Shown here: one piece after another, positions 41,048 to 48,761 of the stretch
How the letters are laid out: the number at the start of each line of letters is the position of its first letter
How positions within the stretch are numbered: position 1 is the stretch's first letter
NCBI RefSeq assembly: GCF_000721705.1
Contig: NZ_JOJL01000051.1
Span: 1 to 49,027 of the forward strand
Direction of reading: 5' to 3'
Length of the DNA stretch: 49,027 nt
From: Actinoplanes subtropicus
GTDB lineage: Bacteria; Actinomycetota; Actinomycetes; Mycobacteriales; Micromonosporaceae
Made by a program: the position numbers and the translations under genes
Notes under the pieces: model-generated
Database searches by the model: none
What the model saw: the letters and a program-made list of their open reading frames with translations, nothing else
Told to the model about the DNA's origin: nothing

Positions 41048-42163
41048 CTAATCGACATCGCTGAAGCTGTCGTATTTTATGCGGATTGAGGGGACCTGCA
41101 GTTCGGCGAGCGTCTTCAGGGTCGACTTGACCATCTGGCCGGAACCGGAGACGAAGAAGTCGTGGTCGCTCCACGGGCCGTAGCGGGCGACCACCTCGGA
41201 GATGTTGCCCTGCTCTCCGGGGAAGGTCGGGTCGTCGCTGCACGCGGTGACCACCGACAGCCAGGGGTAACGGGCCGCCAGCCGGTTGAGGTCGGCCAGG
41301 TCGTAGAGGTCCTCCCGGTTGCGAGCGCCGAAGAAGACGTGCACCCAGCGGGTCCGGTTGTACCGGGTCAGCTCCTCGAGCAGCGACTTGATCGGCGCGA
41401 GCCCGGTGCCGCCGGCGATGAACACCGCGTCCCGGGTCGACCGCCGGTCCAGGGTCATCGAGCCCATCGGGGCGGCCAGCTTGATCATGTCGCCGATCGC
41501 GAGCCGGCGGACCAGCGCGCTGGACACCCAGCCGGCGCCGATCGCGCGGACATGGAAATCGAGAGTGTTGTCCCGGCGAGGAGCGTTGGCGATCGAGTAC
41601 GTGCGCCAGAGCCGCGGCTGGTACTTCGGCGTCTCGATGCTCAGGTACTGGCCGGCACGGAATTCGAGCGGCTGAAGCGGCTGGACGGTGAGGACGGCGA
41701 TGTCCTGGGAGCGGCGCTCGTGCGCCACCACCTCCGCGTACCAGTAGGGCGGGTTCGGGTCGGCGTCCGCGCCGGCGAGCATCCGAGCGGCGATCACGGC
41801 GTACGCGTCGGCCCAGGCCTGGTCGTACTCGATGCTCCACTGCTCGCCGGCGTACGTCCGCATCGACTCGATCAACGCGCCCCCCACCACCTCGTAGTGT
41901 TCTGGTTCCACGTGGAACTTGCGGTGGTCCCGGCCCAGCCCCCGCAGGTAGTCGTCGAACTTCTCCGGGTCGTCCAGGGTCTGCACCGCGGTCACGATCG
42001 CGTGCAGCAGGCGGGAGCGTTGCAGGTCCATCTGTACCGGGAACAGGTCACGCAGGTCCGGGTGGGACAGAAAAATCCGGGCGTAGAAGTAACCGGCGAC
42101 CTTCTCCTGATGCTCCTCGACGAGACTCCAGCTCTCTTTGAGCGTGCGTGCGAGGTCTGCCAT
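41048..42163 (-). CDS. Flavohaemoglobin-like globin-reductase
   Basis: A 371-residue fusion. Residues 1-130 are a globin domain with the proximal histidine region (DHRKFHVEPEHYEVVGGAL). Residues about 140-240 bind FAD (RLWRTYSIAN). The C-terminal NAD(P)H-binding domain has GGTGLAPIKSLL and the closing FVSGSGQMVKSTL. Such proteins usually convert nitric oxide to nitrate (Hmp). The flavin and NAD motifs differ somewhat from E. coli Hmp, so it may belong to another branch, such as the mycobacterial type II group. ATG at 42163 excludes a long N-terminal extension in the open frame. It ends six bases after the XRE-deformylase gene, convergently. Confidence 0.87.
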   Translation of the reverse strand: MADLARTLKESWSLVEEHQEKVAGYFYARIFLSHPDLRDLFPVQMDLQRSRLLHAIVTAVQTLDDPEKFDDYLRGLGRDHRKFHVEPEHYEVVGGALIESMRTYAGEQWSIEYDQAWADAYAVIAARMLAGADADPNPPYWYAEVVAHERRSQDIAVLTVQPLQPLEFRAGQYLSIETPKYQPRLWRTYSIANAPRRDNTLDFHVRAIGAGWVSSALVRRLAIGDMIKLAAPMGSMTLDRRSTRDAVFIAGGTGLAPIKSLLEELTRYNRTRWVHVFFGARNREDLYDLADLNRLAARYPWLSVVTACSDDPTFPGEQGNISEVVARYGPWSDHDFFVSGSGQMVKSTLKTLAELQVPSIRIKYDSFSDVD

Positions 42164-42310
42164 GGGGTTCAGACTGAGGCATCTCAATCGGGTAGCCGAC
42201 GTACGAAAAGTGCGACTCGTCTCAGTGTCCGGCGCGTCGCTTGCCCTGATAGGTCCGTTTGTGCTTAGGGGAGCGGTCTCCTTCGAGTGATCGCTCCTAG
42301 AGTGGTCGGC

Positions 42311-43078
42311 GTGACCCTTGATCGAGTCCAGCCCACGCGGCGCTTGCTCACCGTCGAAATCGTCATCGTGTTGCTGCTGTCGCTCGGTCAGTCGGCGGTC
42401 TACGCGGTGGTCTCGCTCATCGCCAAGCTGACCGCCGGCAAGCCGCTCTCCCAACAGGCGGCGGTGCTCAACGCCTCCCAGTCGCCGCGGCCGTACCTGG
42501 ACCTGACGTACCAGCTGCTCGGGATCTTCTTTTCCCTGGTGCCGGTGGCGCTCGCGCTCTATTTACTGAGGCGCGACCAAGTCTCGATCGGCCGAACCCT
42601 GGGCCTGACGGCCACGAAACCCCGCTTCGACCTGGGCTGGGGTGTGTTGCTTGCCGCCGGCATCGGGATTCCCGGGCTGCTTCTGGTGTACGTGGCGCAA
42701 CTCCTCGGCATCAACGCCCAGATTGTGCCGTCCGCCCTGAATCCGGCCTGGTGGACGGTGCCGGTGCTGATCCTGTCCGCGATCGAGAACGCGGTGCTGG
42801 AGGAGGTGATCGTTGTGGGGTACCTGATCACCCGGTTGCGGTCGCTGTCGGTGCCGCTCGGATGGGTCGTGGTGGCGTCGGCGGTGCTGCGCGGGTCGTA
42901 CCACCTTTATCAGGGGTTCGGAGCGTTCGTGGGGAACGCGGTGATGGGGGTGGTGTTCGCCCTGTTCTTCCTGCGGTTCAAGCGGGTGACGCCGCTGATC
43001 GTGGCGCACAGCATTCTGGATATCGCGGCGTTCGTGGGGTACGCGTTGTTGCCGCATTCGTGGCTGAGTTGGGTCTAG
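42311..43078 (+). CDS. CPBP-family intramembrane protease
   Basis: About 255 residues with eight hydrophobic helices. The CPBP motif 1 reads EEVIVVGYL: both glutamates are present, but the usual arginine of EExxxR is glycine. Motif 2 has a histidine in SYHLYQG, and motif 3 a histidine in VAHSILD. The family includes Rce1-like proteases and bacteriocin-immunity proteins. GTG at 42311 is the most likely of several GTG starts. Its last four bases overlap the convergent EcsC-like gene. Confidence 0.8.
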   Translation: MTLDRVQPTRRLLTVEIVIVLLLSLGQSAVYAVVSLIAKLTAGKPLSQQAAVLNASQSPRPYLDLTYQLLGIFFSLVPVALALYLLRRDQVSIGRTLGLTATKPRFDLGWGVLLAAGIGIPGLLLVYVAQLLGINAQIVPSALNPAWWTVPVLILSAIENAVLEEVIVVGYLITRLRSLSVPLGWVVVASAVLRGSYHLYQGFGAFVGNAVMGVVFALFFLRFKRVTPLIVAHSILDIAAFVGYALLPHSWLSWV

Positions 43079-44748
43079 GGCTGTTTGTAGTAGGCCTCCG
43101 CGCGGGCGGCGGTCATCCGGGCCGACGCGGTGCTGCCCAGGACGGCCGCCAGCAGGCTGGTGCCGGGGAAGTAGCGGTTGGCGGCGCGTAGAGCGGTCCA
43201 AGCGCCGGTTTGCGTGGCGACCGCTCGGCCCAGGCGCCAGAGCGCCGTGCTGAGGCCGCCGTTCTCGTCGGCGGCGGCCAGGGCTTCCTCGGCATCGGCC
43301 CTGGTGGGGTGGACGCGGGTGATGACCAGCAGGTCGGCGGCGCGCCGCGGGTCGGTGGGATCCAGGCCGTACGCGGCGGCGACGTGCAGCACGATCTCGG
43401 CGTGCGTGATCGCGGCGGTGCCGAGCAGCGTGATCGGGGCGTAGGAGCCGGCCACCGCGCCGAAGACGCTGGTCAGGCTGCCGAAGCGGGTGAACTGCTG
43501 CGTGGCCAGGCGGGCCAGGGCACGGTCGGAGGCGGCGGGGTAGGCCTCCCGGGTGCGGAGGGACCAGTCGCGGGCGCGGGGGCCGATGGTCTGGACGGCG
43601 GCCAGGGCGAGGAGTTCGGGGGTGCGGCCGGGGGTGGCTAGGAGTTTGGCCCAGGCTTCGATGCGGGTGGGCTGGTCGGCGGGGAGTTCGGCGGACCCGG
43701 TGGTGGCCGGGTCGGGTCGGATGGCGACCTCGGGCGCCGGCTGGGGAGGAGTGGGGAGCTCGGTCTCCGGCTTGGGAGGAGCGGGGAGCTCGGGCTCCGG
43801 CTCGGGAGGAGCGGGGAGCTCGGTCTCCGGCTCAGAAGGAGCGGGGAGCTCGGGCTCCAGCTTGGGAGGCGCGGGGAGCTCGGCGAGGGTTGGCTCTGGT
43901 TGCGGGGCGACCTCGGGCTCCTCGAGTCTTGTCGGCTCGACCGGCTCGGCGGCGTCGGGCTCGGGCTGCTCGGCGGCCGGCGGGGTCGGCTGGGGCTTGG
44001 GTGCGGCCGTGGGCTCGGGCTGCTCTGCGGCCGGCGGGGTCGGCTGGCGCGGGGGTGCGGCCTCGGGCCTGGGCTCGGGCGCGGTGGTGGCGACGGTGTC
44101 CGGCTCGGGCGGAGTCGGGGTTGTGGGCTTGACCTCGGGCTCTGGTGGCGCGGCGGCCGTTGTGGGGGTGGCCTTTCGAGGGGCTCGCTTGGCGGGGGTG
44201 GCCTTCTTGACCGGGGTGGCCTTCTCGATGGGGGCCTTCACCGGGGTGGCCTTCTTGACCGGAGCGGCCTTGACCGGAGCGGCCTTCTTTGCGGGGGTGG
44301 CCTTCTTGACCGGGGTGCGCTTGGCGGCCGTCGCCTTGGTGCTGTCGGGCTTGGGGGCCGGGCTCTCCGCTGGCGGGGCCGCCGATGCGTCGGCGCGAGG
44401 CTCCGCGGGGTTCGTCGGCGACTCGGGGACCTGCTCGTCCTCGGGAGGGCGGCGGGGCGGGCGCACCCTTCGGGGCGGTTCGGAGTTTCGGGGGGATTCG
44501 TCGGGCCGACGGCGCTGCGTACGGGAAGGTGGTTTTGTGGAGGAACGGGCCGGAACGTCGCCGGACGCCGGAGTCTCACCCGGGTGATCCTCGGCACTCG
44601 GCGGCCGGAACGTGACCGCCGGAGCCGACTTCGCCGGCCGGCGCGGCGCCGGCGCGGGCGACTTCTCCTCCGGCGTGGGCTGTGCGGGCGCACTGAACGC
44701 GGGCCCGACGGAACGACCGCGACGCTCGCTGGGCGGCTTCTCCTCCAT
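43075..44748 (-). CDS. EcsC-domain protein with histone-H1-like low-complexity N-terminus
   Basis: About 557 residues. The first 385 are disordered: a Lys/Ala/Pro run with histone-H1-like repeats (PVKKATPAKKAAPVK), then a Pro/Glu/Leu run of repeated units (ELPAPPEPEPELPAPP). The last about 170 residues resemble the EcsC domain (LLATPGRTPELLALAAVQTIGP, QQFTRFGSLTSVFGAVAG). ATG at 44748 is used in place of an earlier GTG at 44769. It overlaps the CPBP gene by four bases. The lysine-rich part may bind nucleic acid or polyphosphate; that is inference. Confidence 0.68.
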   Translation of the reverse strand: MEEKPPSERRGRSVGPAFSAPAQPTPEEKSPAPAPRRPAKSAPAVTFRPPSAEDHPGETPASGDVPARSSTKPPSRTQRRRPDESPRNSEPPRRVRPPRRPPEDEQVPESPTNPAEPRADASAAPPAESPAPKPDSTKATAAKRTPVKKATPAKKAAPVKAAPVKKATPVKAPIEKATPVKKATPAKRAPRKATPTTAAAPPEPEVKPTTPTPPEPDTVATTAPEPRPEAAPPRQPTPPAAEQPEPTAAPKPQPTPPAAEQPEPDAAEPVEPTRLEEPEVAPQPEPTLAELPAPPKLEPELPAPSEPETELPAPPEPEPELPAPPKPETELPTPPQPAPEVAIRPDPATTGSAELPADQPTRIEAWAKLLATPGRTPELLALAAVQTIGPRARDWSLRTREAYPAASDRALARLATQQFTRFGSLTSVFGAVAGSYAPITLLGTAAITHAEIVLHVAAAYGLDPTDPRRAADLLVITRVHPTRADAEEALAAADENGGLSTALWRLGRAVATQTGAWTALRAANRYFPGTSLLAAVLGSTASARMTAARAEAYYKQP

Positions 44749-44891
44749 GCCGAGGCAGCCTAGTCGCAAAGGCGGCGTTTCACCTGCTGGAGTCCCGTGC
44801 GCATGCCCGCGGCGCGCGAGGTGGGCAACCTCTTTGTGCGCCCGTGACCGGGTCCGGTATCCTCAAGCGTCGGCAGCTCACGAGCCGCCGG

Positions 44892-44982
44892 GGAGACTTC
44901 GCCTAGTCTGGTCTATGGCGCCGCACTGCTAATGCGGTTGGGGTTTTAAAGCCCCTCCCGGGTTCGAATCCCGGAGTCTCCG
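44892..44982 (+). tRNA. tRNA-Ser(GCU)
   Basis: A 91-base class II tRNA. The acceptor stem is GGAGACT/AGTCTCC, the anticodon arm CCGCA-CTGCTAA-TGCGG gives anticodon GCT, a long variable arm follows, and the T arm has GGTTCGAATCC. No CCA is encoded. Confidence 0.95.
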
Positions 44983-45018
44983 CGTGTAAAGCCGGTGTGT
45001 ATGCTGGCGGAGCACCGA

Positions 45019-45064
45019 GCGCCCGTAGCTCAATGGATAGAGCATCTGACTACGGATCGAAAGG
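45019..45064 (+). pseudogene. Truncated tRNA-Arg(ACG), 5' half only
   Basis: The first about 40 bases match a tRNA-Arg: acceptor GCGCCCG, D arm, and TCTGA-CTACGGA (anticodon ACG). After that the anticodon stem is mismatched (TCGAA for TCAGA) and no variable, T or acceptor 3' arm follows. The gene cannot make a working tRNA as it stands. Confidence 0.8.
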
Positions 45065-45375
45065 TTTACATCCTTTCTCGGTGTCACCATCTTACATGCC
45101 TTGTGGCCCGTGAACTGCGGAAACGCGGATCGCGGGTCTTTTTCGTGTCCCATTTTTCGAGGGGAATTTCCCAAAATGTGGGACGGTGGTGCTCGGATGG
45201 TGATCGGCTGTTTCGGAACGGTCCGTGCTCGCCCCGGGTGATGCGGCTCGGCTGGTGTCGTTGCGTCTACCGGCCCCCAGACGCGTTGACTAGCCCGTCG
45301 AGGCCTGGAGCCATCGTTCTCGGCCGTCCGGTCCGGTAGCGGCCTGGCCGGCTACGGCCGGACGGGGGTGCTCGC
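45065..45375. other. Gene-free region after the broken tRNA
   Basis: About 310 bases without a supported gene. It includes a small hairpin with a T-run (CGCGGATCGCG then TTTTT near 45137) and a nested inverted repeat at 45147-45184. Base composition is lower in G+C than the surroundings around 45060-45180. Confidence 0.45.
45147..45184. repeat. Nested inverted repeat downstream of the broken tRNA
   Basis: GTCCCA (45147-45152) pairs with TGGGAC (45179-45184), with TTTT/AAAA inside and a central palindrome (GGGAATTTCCC). It could be a recombinase core or a terminator remnant. Confidence 0.5.
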
Positions 45376-45603
45376 GTGGAACCCGCGAACCGCCGCCGGG
45401 ATCGGTCTGGGGTGGCCGACCGCTTGGTATCAGCACGGGCGAGGTCGACGCGCGCCGAGGCTGAGGCCCGCGCGGCTCGTCCGGCCGCGTACCGGGCAAG
45501 TGTGCGCCACTGGTCCCTGGCCATGGCCACGGTCCTGGCGGCAGCCGCCTCGAGTTTGGCTACGGCGGATCCGTCGGGTCCCTTACCGATCGGGGTGGAC
45601 TGA
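45376..45603 (+). CDS. Possible small hypothetical protein
   Basis: A 75-codon frame from a GTG, with about three quarters of third positions G or C. The C-terminus has a hydrophobic stretch (LAMATVLAAAASSLATA). An opposing frame on the other strand is also open, so the call is weak. No family recognised. Confidence 0.3.
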   Translation: MEPANRRRDRSGVADRLVSARARSTRAEAEARAARPAAYRASVRHWSLAMATVLAAAASSLATADPSGPLPIGVD

Positions 45604-45692
45604 CCGAGCGGCACAACTGTTGCCCGCACTCGGGGCAGCCGACATCACCCGAAACGAGACCCGAGGTTGGGATGACCCGGCCAGGAGGGGCG

Positions 45693-46226
45693 TCACGCTA
45701 CGTGGCCAACATGCCGGCGCCAAACATGCTCATTTGCCGATGACCGCGCACTCGATTTTTCGCCGGGATTGTAGGGCGGAGCGACGCCCCATCCCCAATG
45801 CAGGACCGGTGCCTGGTAATCGAGATTGGCGCCCGGCGTGGAGTTGATCACCGCGAACCGGGTTCCCCACTCGACGTAGCCCATGAACGCGGCTCGGAAC
45901 TCCGGGTCGGCGGGCAGTTCCGCGTCGTCGGCGGCCAAACTCATCAGCGACGCGAAACGGAACCGCTGCTCGGGTGTGATGGCGAGGTTGGCGTGCCGGT
46001 TGATCATGTGGTGGTGACCACCGAAGTTCTCGGTATATCCCTCCACGCCGCCGAAGACCTCGATCCACCACGCGACGACGTGCCGGCGGTGCTCGGCGGA
46101 CACGCCTCCGGGGAACAACGGGGAGATCAGTTCATCGTTCTCGACTCGGTCGTAGAACGCGTTGATCAGCCTGGTGAAGGCGGCGTCCCCGCCAGCCCAC
46201 TCGTGGAGGCTCGGCAACTCTGACAT
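45693..46226 (-). CDS. Group II truncated haemoglobin-like protein
   Basis: A 177-residue haem protein with the family lead (LHEWAGGDAAFTRLINAFYDRV), a helix with VVAWWIEVFGG, and the distal/proximal region YTENFGGHHHMINRHANLAIT, where the last histidine before ANLAI is the likely haem ligand. The usual tryptophan at the G8 position is replaced by Phe (EQRFRFASLM). The C-terminal tail of about 25 residues is extra. It lies 38 bases after the MBL-fold gene, so both are probably one TetR-controlled operon. A role in oxygen or nitric oxide handling is inferred. Confidence 0.78.
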   Translation of the reverse strand: MSELPSLHEWAGGDAAFTRLINAFYDRVENDELISPLFPGGVSAEHRRHVVAWWIEVFGGVEGYTENFGGHHHMINRHANLAITPEQRFRFASLMSLAADDAELPADPEFRAAFMGYVEWGTRFAVINSTPGANLDYQAPVLHWGWGVAPPYNPGEKSSARSSANEHVWRRHVGHVA

Positions 46227-46264
46227 GCTGGGCAGCTCCCGGTTCGTAGGTAGCGCCTTGGTGG

Positions 46265-46978
46265 CTAACCGAGCGGGTCGGGGACGATGACGGCGGTCGC
46301 GGCAGCGTGCAGCTTGGCGGTGTCCGGACCGCGCAGGGCCCGGCCGTGGCCGAAGCAGACGGTATCGACGTCGATGGTGGCAAACCGGCGGAAGGATTCG
46401 CGGGCTTCGGGACGATCGTTGTTGAATGGGCCGAGGATGACCTGGCCTTCGTGCTCGGTCGCGACGTCGCCGGTGAACAGCACCCCAGCTTCGGTGAACA
46501 GCAGTGCGATGCTGCCGTCGGTGTGCCCAGGGGTGGAGAGGACCCGTGCGTGCAGCGCGGGGAGGTCTTCGTCGTCGCCGAGTTCGCGGTCCACTCGGCA
46601 GGTCGGCGCCGCGGGGATCGAGCCCGCGATTTTCGCGTAGAACCCCTCCTCGGAGTGCGTCAGGGCCGGCAAAGATCCGTCTTTGTCGCCACGGATGATC
46701 GGGGCGTCGGCATGGTGGGCCCAGACTTGAACTGCTGGCCAGGAAGCCAGTTCAGCAGCTGATCCCACGTGATCGGGGTGCCAGTGGGTCAGCAGCACGT
46801 GAGTCAGTGCCCCGCGGTCGAGGCCCCAGTCCAGCAGCGCGGCGGCGATCGCGTCGCCCTGCCCAGCTATGCCGGTGTCGACGAGCACAACCTGCCGGCC
46901 ACGGCGCAGCAGATAGGCCTGTCCCGGGCCGCTGTCGAGCACCATCCGCAGGTCGGGGCGCAGATCGATGACATTCAC
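46265..46978 (-). CDS. MBL-fold metallo-hydrolase
   Basis: A 237-residue two-metal hydrolase with HWHPDH (H65, H67, D69, H70), a downstream histidine in STPGHTDGS, the bridging aspartate in LFTGDVA and a final histidine in FGHG. The fold and size suit glyoxalase-like or lactonase-like members. No substrate is evident. An operator-like palindrome lies 38 bases upstream of its start and a divergent TetR gene follows, so it is likely TetR-repressed. Confidence 0.88.
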   Translation of the reverse strand: MNVIDLRPDLRMVLDSGPGQAYLLRRGRQVVLVDTGIAGQGDAIAAALLDWGLDRGALTHVLLTHWHPDHVGSAAELASWPAVQVWAHHADAPIIRGDKDGSLPALTHSEEGFYAKIAGSIPAAPTCRVDRELGDDEDLPALHARVLSTPGHTDGSIALLFTEAGVLFTGDVATEHEGQVILGPFNNDRPEARESFRRFATIDVDTVCFGHGRALRGPDTAKLHAAATAVIVPDPLG

Positions 46979-47015
46979 GAGTAGCTCGATTCTCTCCGAG
47001 GTGCGAGCCGGTTCA

Positions 47016-47031
47016 GCTCACGGTTGTGAGG
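47016..47031. promoter_or_regulatory. TetR operator candidate, MBL side
   Basis: CTCAC-GGTT-GTGAG, arms of five bases, 38 bases upstream of the leftward MBL gene. It matches the site at 47139-47154 except in the centre and outer base. Confidence 0.6.
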
Positions 47032-47138
47032 TTACGGGTGGGAGTATGGAAGCGGCAACCCCCCATTCCGGTTTCCCGCCGGAGCTAAGCCGCTGCCCGC
47101 AGTCGATGGACGCAGGGATCGGGGACTGAACGAGATAA

Positions 47139-47154
47139 GCTCACGGCCGTGAGC
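47139..47154. promoter_or_regulatory. TetR operator candidate, TetR side
   Basis: GCTCAC-GGCC-GTGAGC, a perfect 16-bp palindrome overlapping the GTG start of the TetR gene (47149). This implies autoregulation and an mRNA with little or no leader. Confidence 0.65.
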
Positions 47155-47790
47155 ACAACGGCTGCCCGGTCCCGGCGACGCAATCCGCGCGGGTCCGGCC
47201 AGGCTCTACGGGCCGAGATCGTGTCGGCGGCCCGGGCGATCCTGATCGAAGAGGGCTACGAGAGCGCGGTGACGCTGCGCGGCGTTGCGCGGCGGGTCGG
47301 CATCGCCCCGCAGTCGATCTACCCGCATTTCGACGGGCCGGACGAGATCGTGCAAGCGGTCACTGTCGAGACCTTCGCCGAGCTGGGCCGTTTCATCGCC
47401 CATGCGAAGACCGGTATCGAGGCTCCCCGAGATCGGCTTCTCGCCGGTTGCCGGGCGTACATCGCGTTCGGCCTAAGCAACCCGAACCTGTACGGATTGC
47501 TCTTTCGTCGAAATCGCCTGCTTCGCGGCGAGGAAGCGGGCCCGGCCGACACCGCACAGCCCGATACCCGCGACCCGGACGGCGGACCGTTCGCCTACCT
47601 GATGGACGGTATCCGACAGTGCATCGCCGACGGTTCCTCGGCAGCGACCTCGGTGCTTTCCACCGCCGTACAACTGTGGACCGCCATGCACGGCCTGGTC
47701 CTGCTGCGGGGAAGCGGCTACCAGTTCCCCTGGCCCGACCTCAGCCAGACCGAAACCGAACTCATCAGTTCGATCGCCAAGCTGCGCTAA
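47149..47790 (+). CDS. TetR-family transcriptional repressor
   Basis: A 213-residue repressor. A basic N-terminal arm (AARSRRRNPRGSGQAL) precedes the helix-turn-helix (TLRGVARRVGIAPQSIYPHF), and the remaining helices form a ligand pocket resembling the TetR C-terminal WHG domain. It is divergent from the MBL-fold and haemoglobin genes. Two matching palindromes, one before each transcript, suggest it represses both. The GTG at 47149 lies within one operator. The inducer is unknown. Confidence 0.9.
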   Translation: MSTTAARSRRRNPRGSGQALRAEIVSAARAILIEEGYESAVTLRGVARRVGIAPQSIYPHFDGPDEIVQAVTVETFAELGRFIAHAKTGIEAPRDRLLAGCRAYIAFGLSNPNLYGLLFRRNRLLRGEEAGPADTAQPDTRDPDGGPFAYLMDGIRQCIADGSSAATSVLSTAVQLWTAMHGLVLLRGSGYQFPWPDLSQTETELISSIAKLR

Positions 47791-48017
47791 ACGTAAACGC
47801 GCTACGTGGCCGGGTCGAGGAGGACGCCGTCGTCCTCAATCGCTCATGCGCGAGGAACTCGGCCGGGTGACCTCATTGGCCGCGATCAGCTCAGTACTTG
47901 GGCGTGTTCCCCACTCGGCTTGCGGGTGCCTGCTCGTTCCGATCGGCGAGCGTCATGCTCAGACGGCGCCCGGCGTGGATCGTGAACGGTGGTCGACGGC
48001 GGATGCGGTCCGAGTGT

Positions 48018-48761
48018 TCAAGCCAGGTCGACGGCGAGGTCGCTTACGGCGGCGTCCACGGTGCCCCCGTACGTCTCGCCGGCCGCCGCCACCGCGATCT
48101 GCGGGTCGGTTCCGGGCCAGAAATGAGTCAGGAGCAGGCGATCTGCGCCTGCCTCGGCGGCTTGCCGGCCGGCTGTGCGTGCGCTCGACAGGTACCGCCG
48201 TGAATGGTCTGGCACGTGAACCGGGTAGGTGGCCTCGGTCAGCAGCAGGTTCGCCTCCCTGGCCAGATCTACGACATGTCGGCTCGGCCCCGAGTCGCCG
48301 GTATAGGCAAGTGTTCGACCATCGGCGTCCAGGCGGATACCAGCGTTGGGTACCCAATGTGGCAGGAGGCGGGCTTCGGCTCGGAACGGCCCGAGTTCGA
48401 ACACCGCGTCGGGGATCACGTCGTGCACCACGTATGCGTCGTCGAGCATGCCGGGACGGTCCAGTGCCAGGACGGCGTCGAGCGCACCCGCCGGTGCGTA
48501 GACCGGTAGAGGTGATGAGGATCGGCCGCCCAGCGAGCGGGCGCGCAGCAGTGGATTGAGGTCCGCGCAGTGGTCGGGATGGCCATGGCTGATGAATACG
48601 GCATCGATCTCTTCCGCGGAGACTCGCGTCAACAACCGCGGGACGGTCGCATAACCGAGGTCGAGAAGGAGCCGGAACCCGTCGTGCTCGATGAGGAATC
48701 CGCTGCACGCCTCGCCAGCCTGAGGCCATGCACCGCACGCGCCGAGAACCGTGAGCCGCAT
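48018..48761 (-). CDS. MBL-fold hydrolase, RNase Z / phosphodiesterase-like
   Basis: A 247-residue metallo-hydrolase with SHGHPDH (H59, H61, D63, H64), a second histidine in LLPHWVPN, the TGDSGPSRH aspartate and a closing LLLTHFWPG histidine. The long central region and late histidines match RNase Z-like and cyclic-nucleotide phosphodiesterase-like MBL proteins. It is unrelated in detail to the other MBL gene here. The gene stands alone. The substrate is not evident. Confidence 0.85.
   Translation of the reverse strand: MRLTVLGACGAWPQAGEACSGFLIEHDGFRLLLDLGYATVPRLLTRVSAEEIDAVFISHGHPDHCADLNPLLRARSLGGRSSSPLPVYAPAGALDAVLALDRPGMLDDAYVVHDVIPDAVFELGPFRAEARLLPHWVPNAGIRLDADGRTLAYTGDSGPSRHVVDLAREANLLLTEATYPVHVPDHSRRYLSSARTAGRQAAEAGADRLLLTHFWPGTDPQIAVAAAGETYGGTVDAAVSDLAVDLA

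Noticed and set aside
44995..45339. A 114-codon frame across the broken tRNA-Arg region
   Set aside because: It overlaps the tRNA remnant and palindromic DNA and has no coding signature or ribosome site.
45267..45629. A 120-codon minus-strand frame opposite 45376-45603
   Set aside because: Arg-rich with no domain; neither strand is convincing, and I kept only the plus frame at low confidence.
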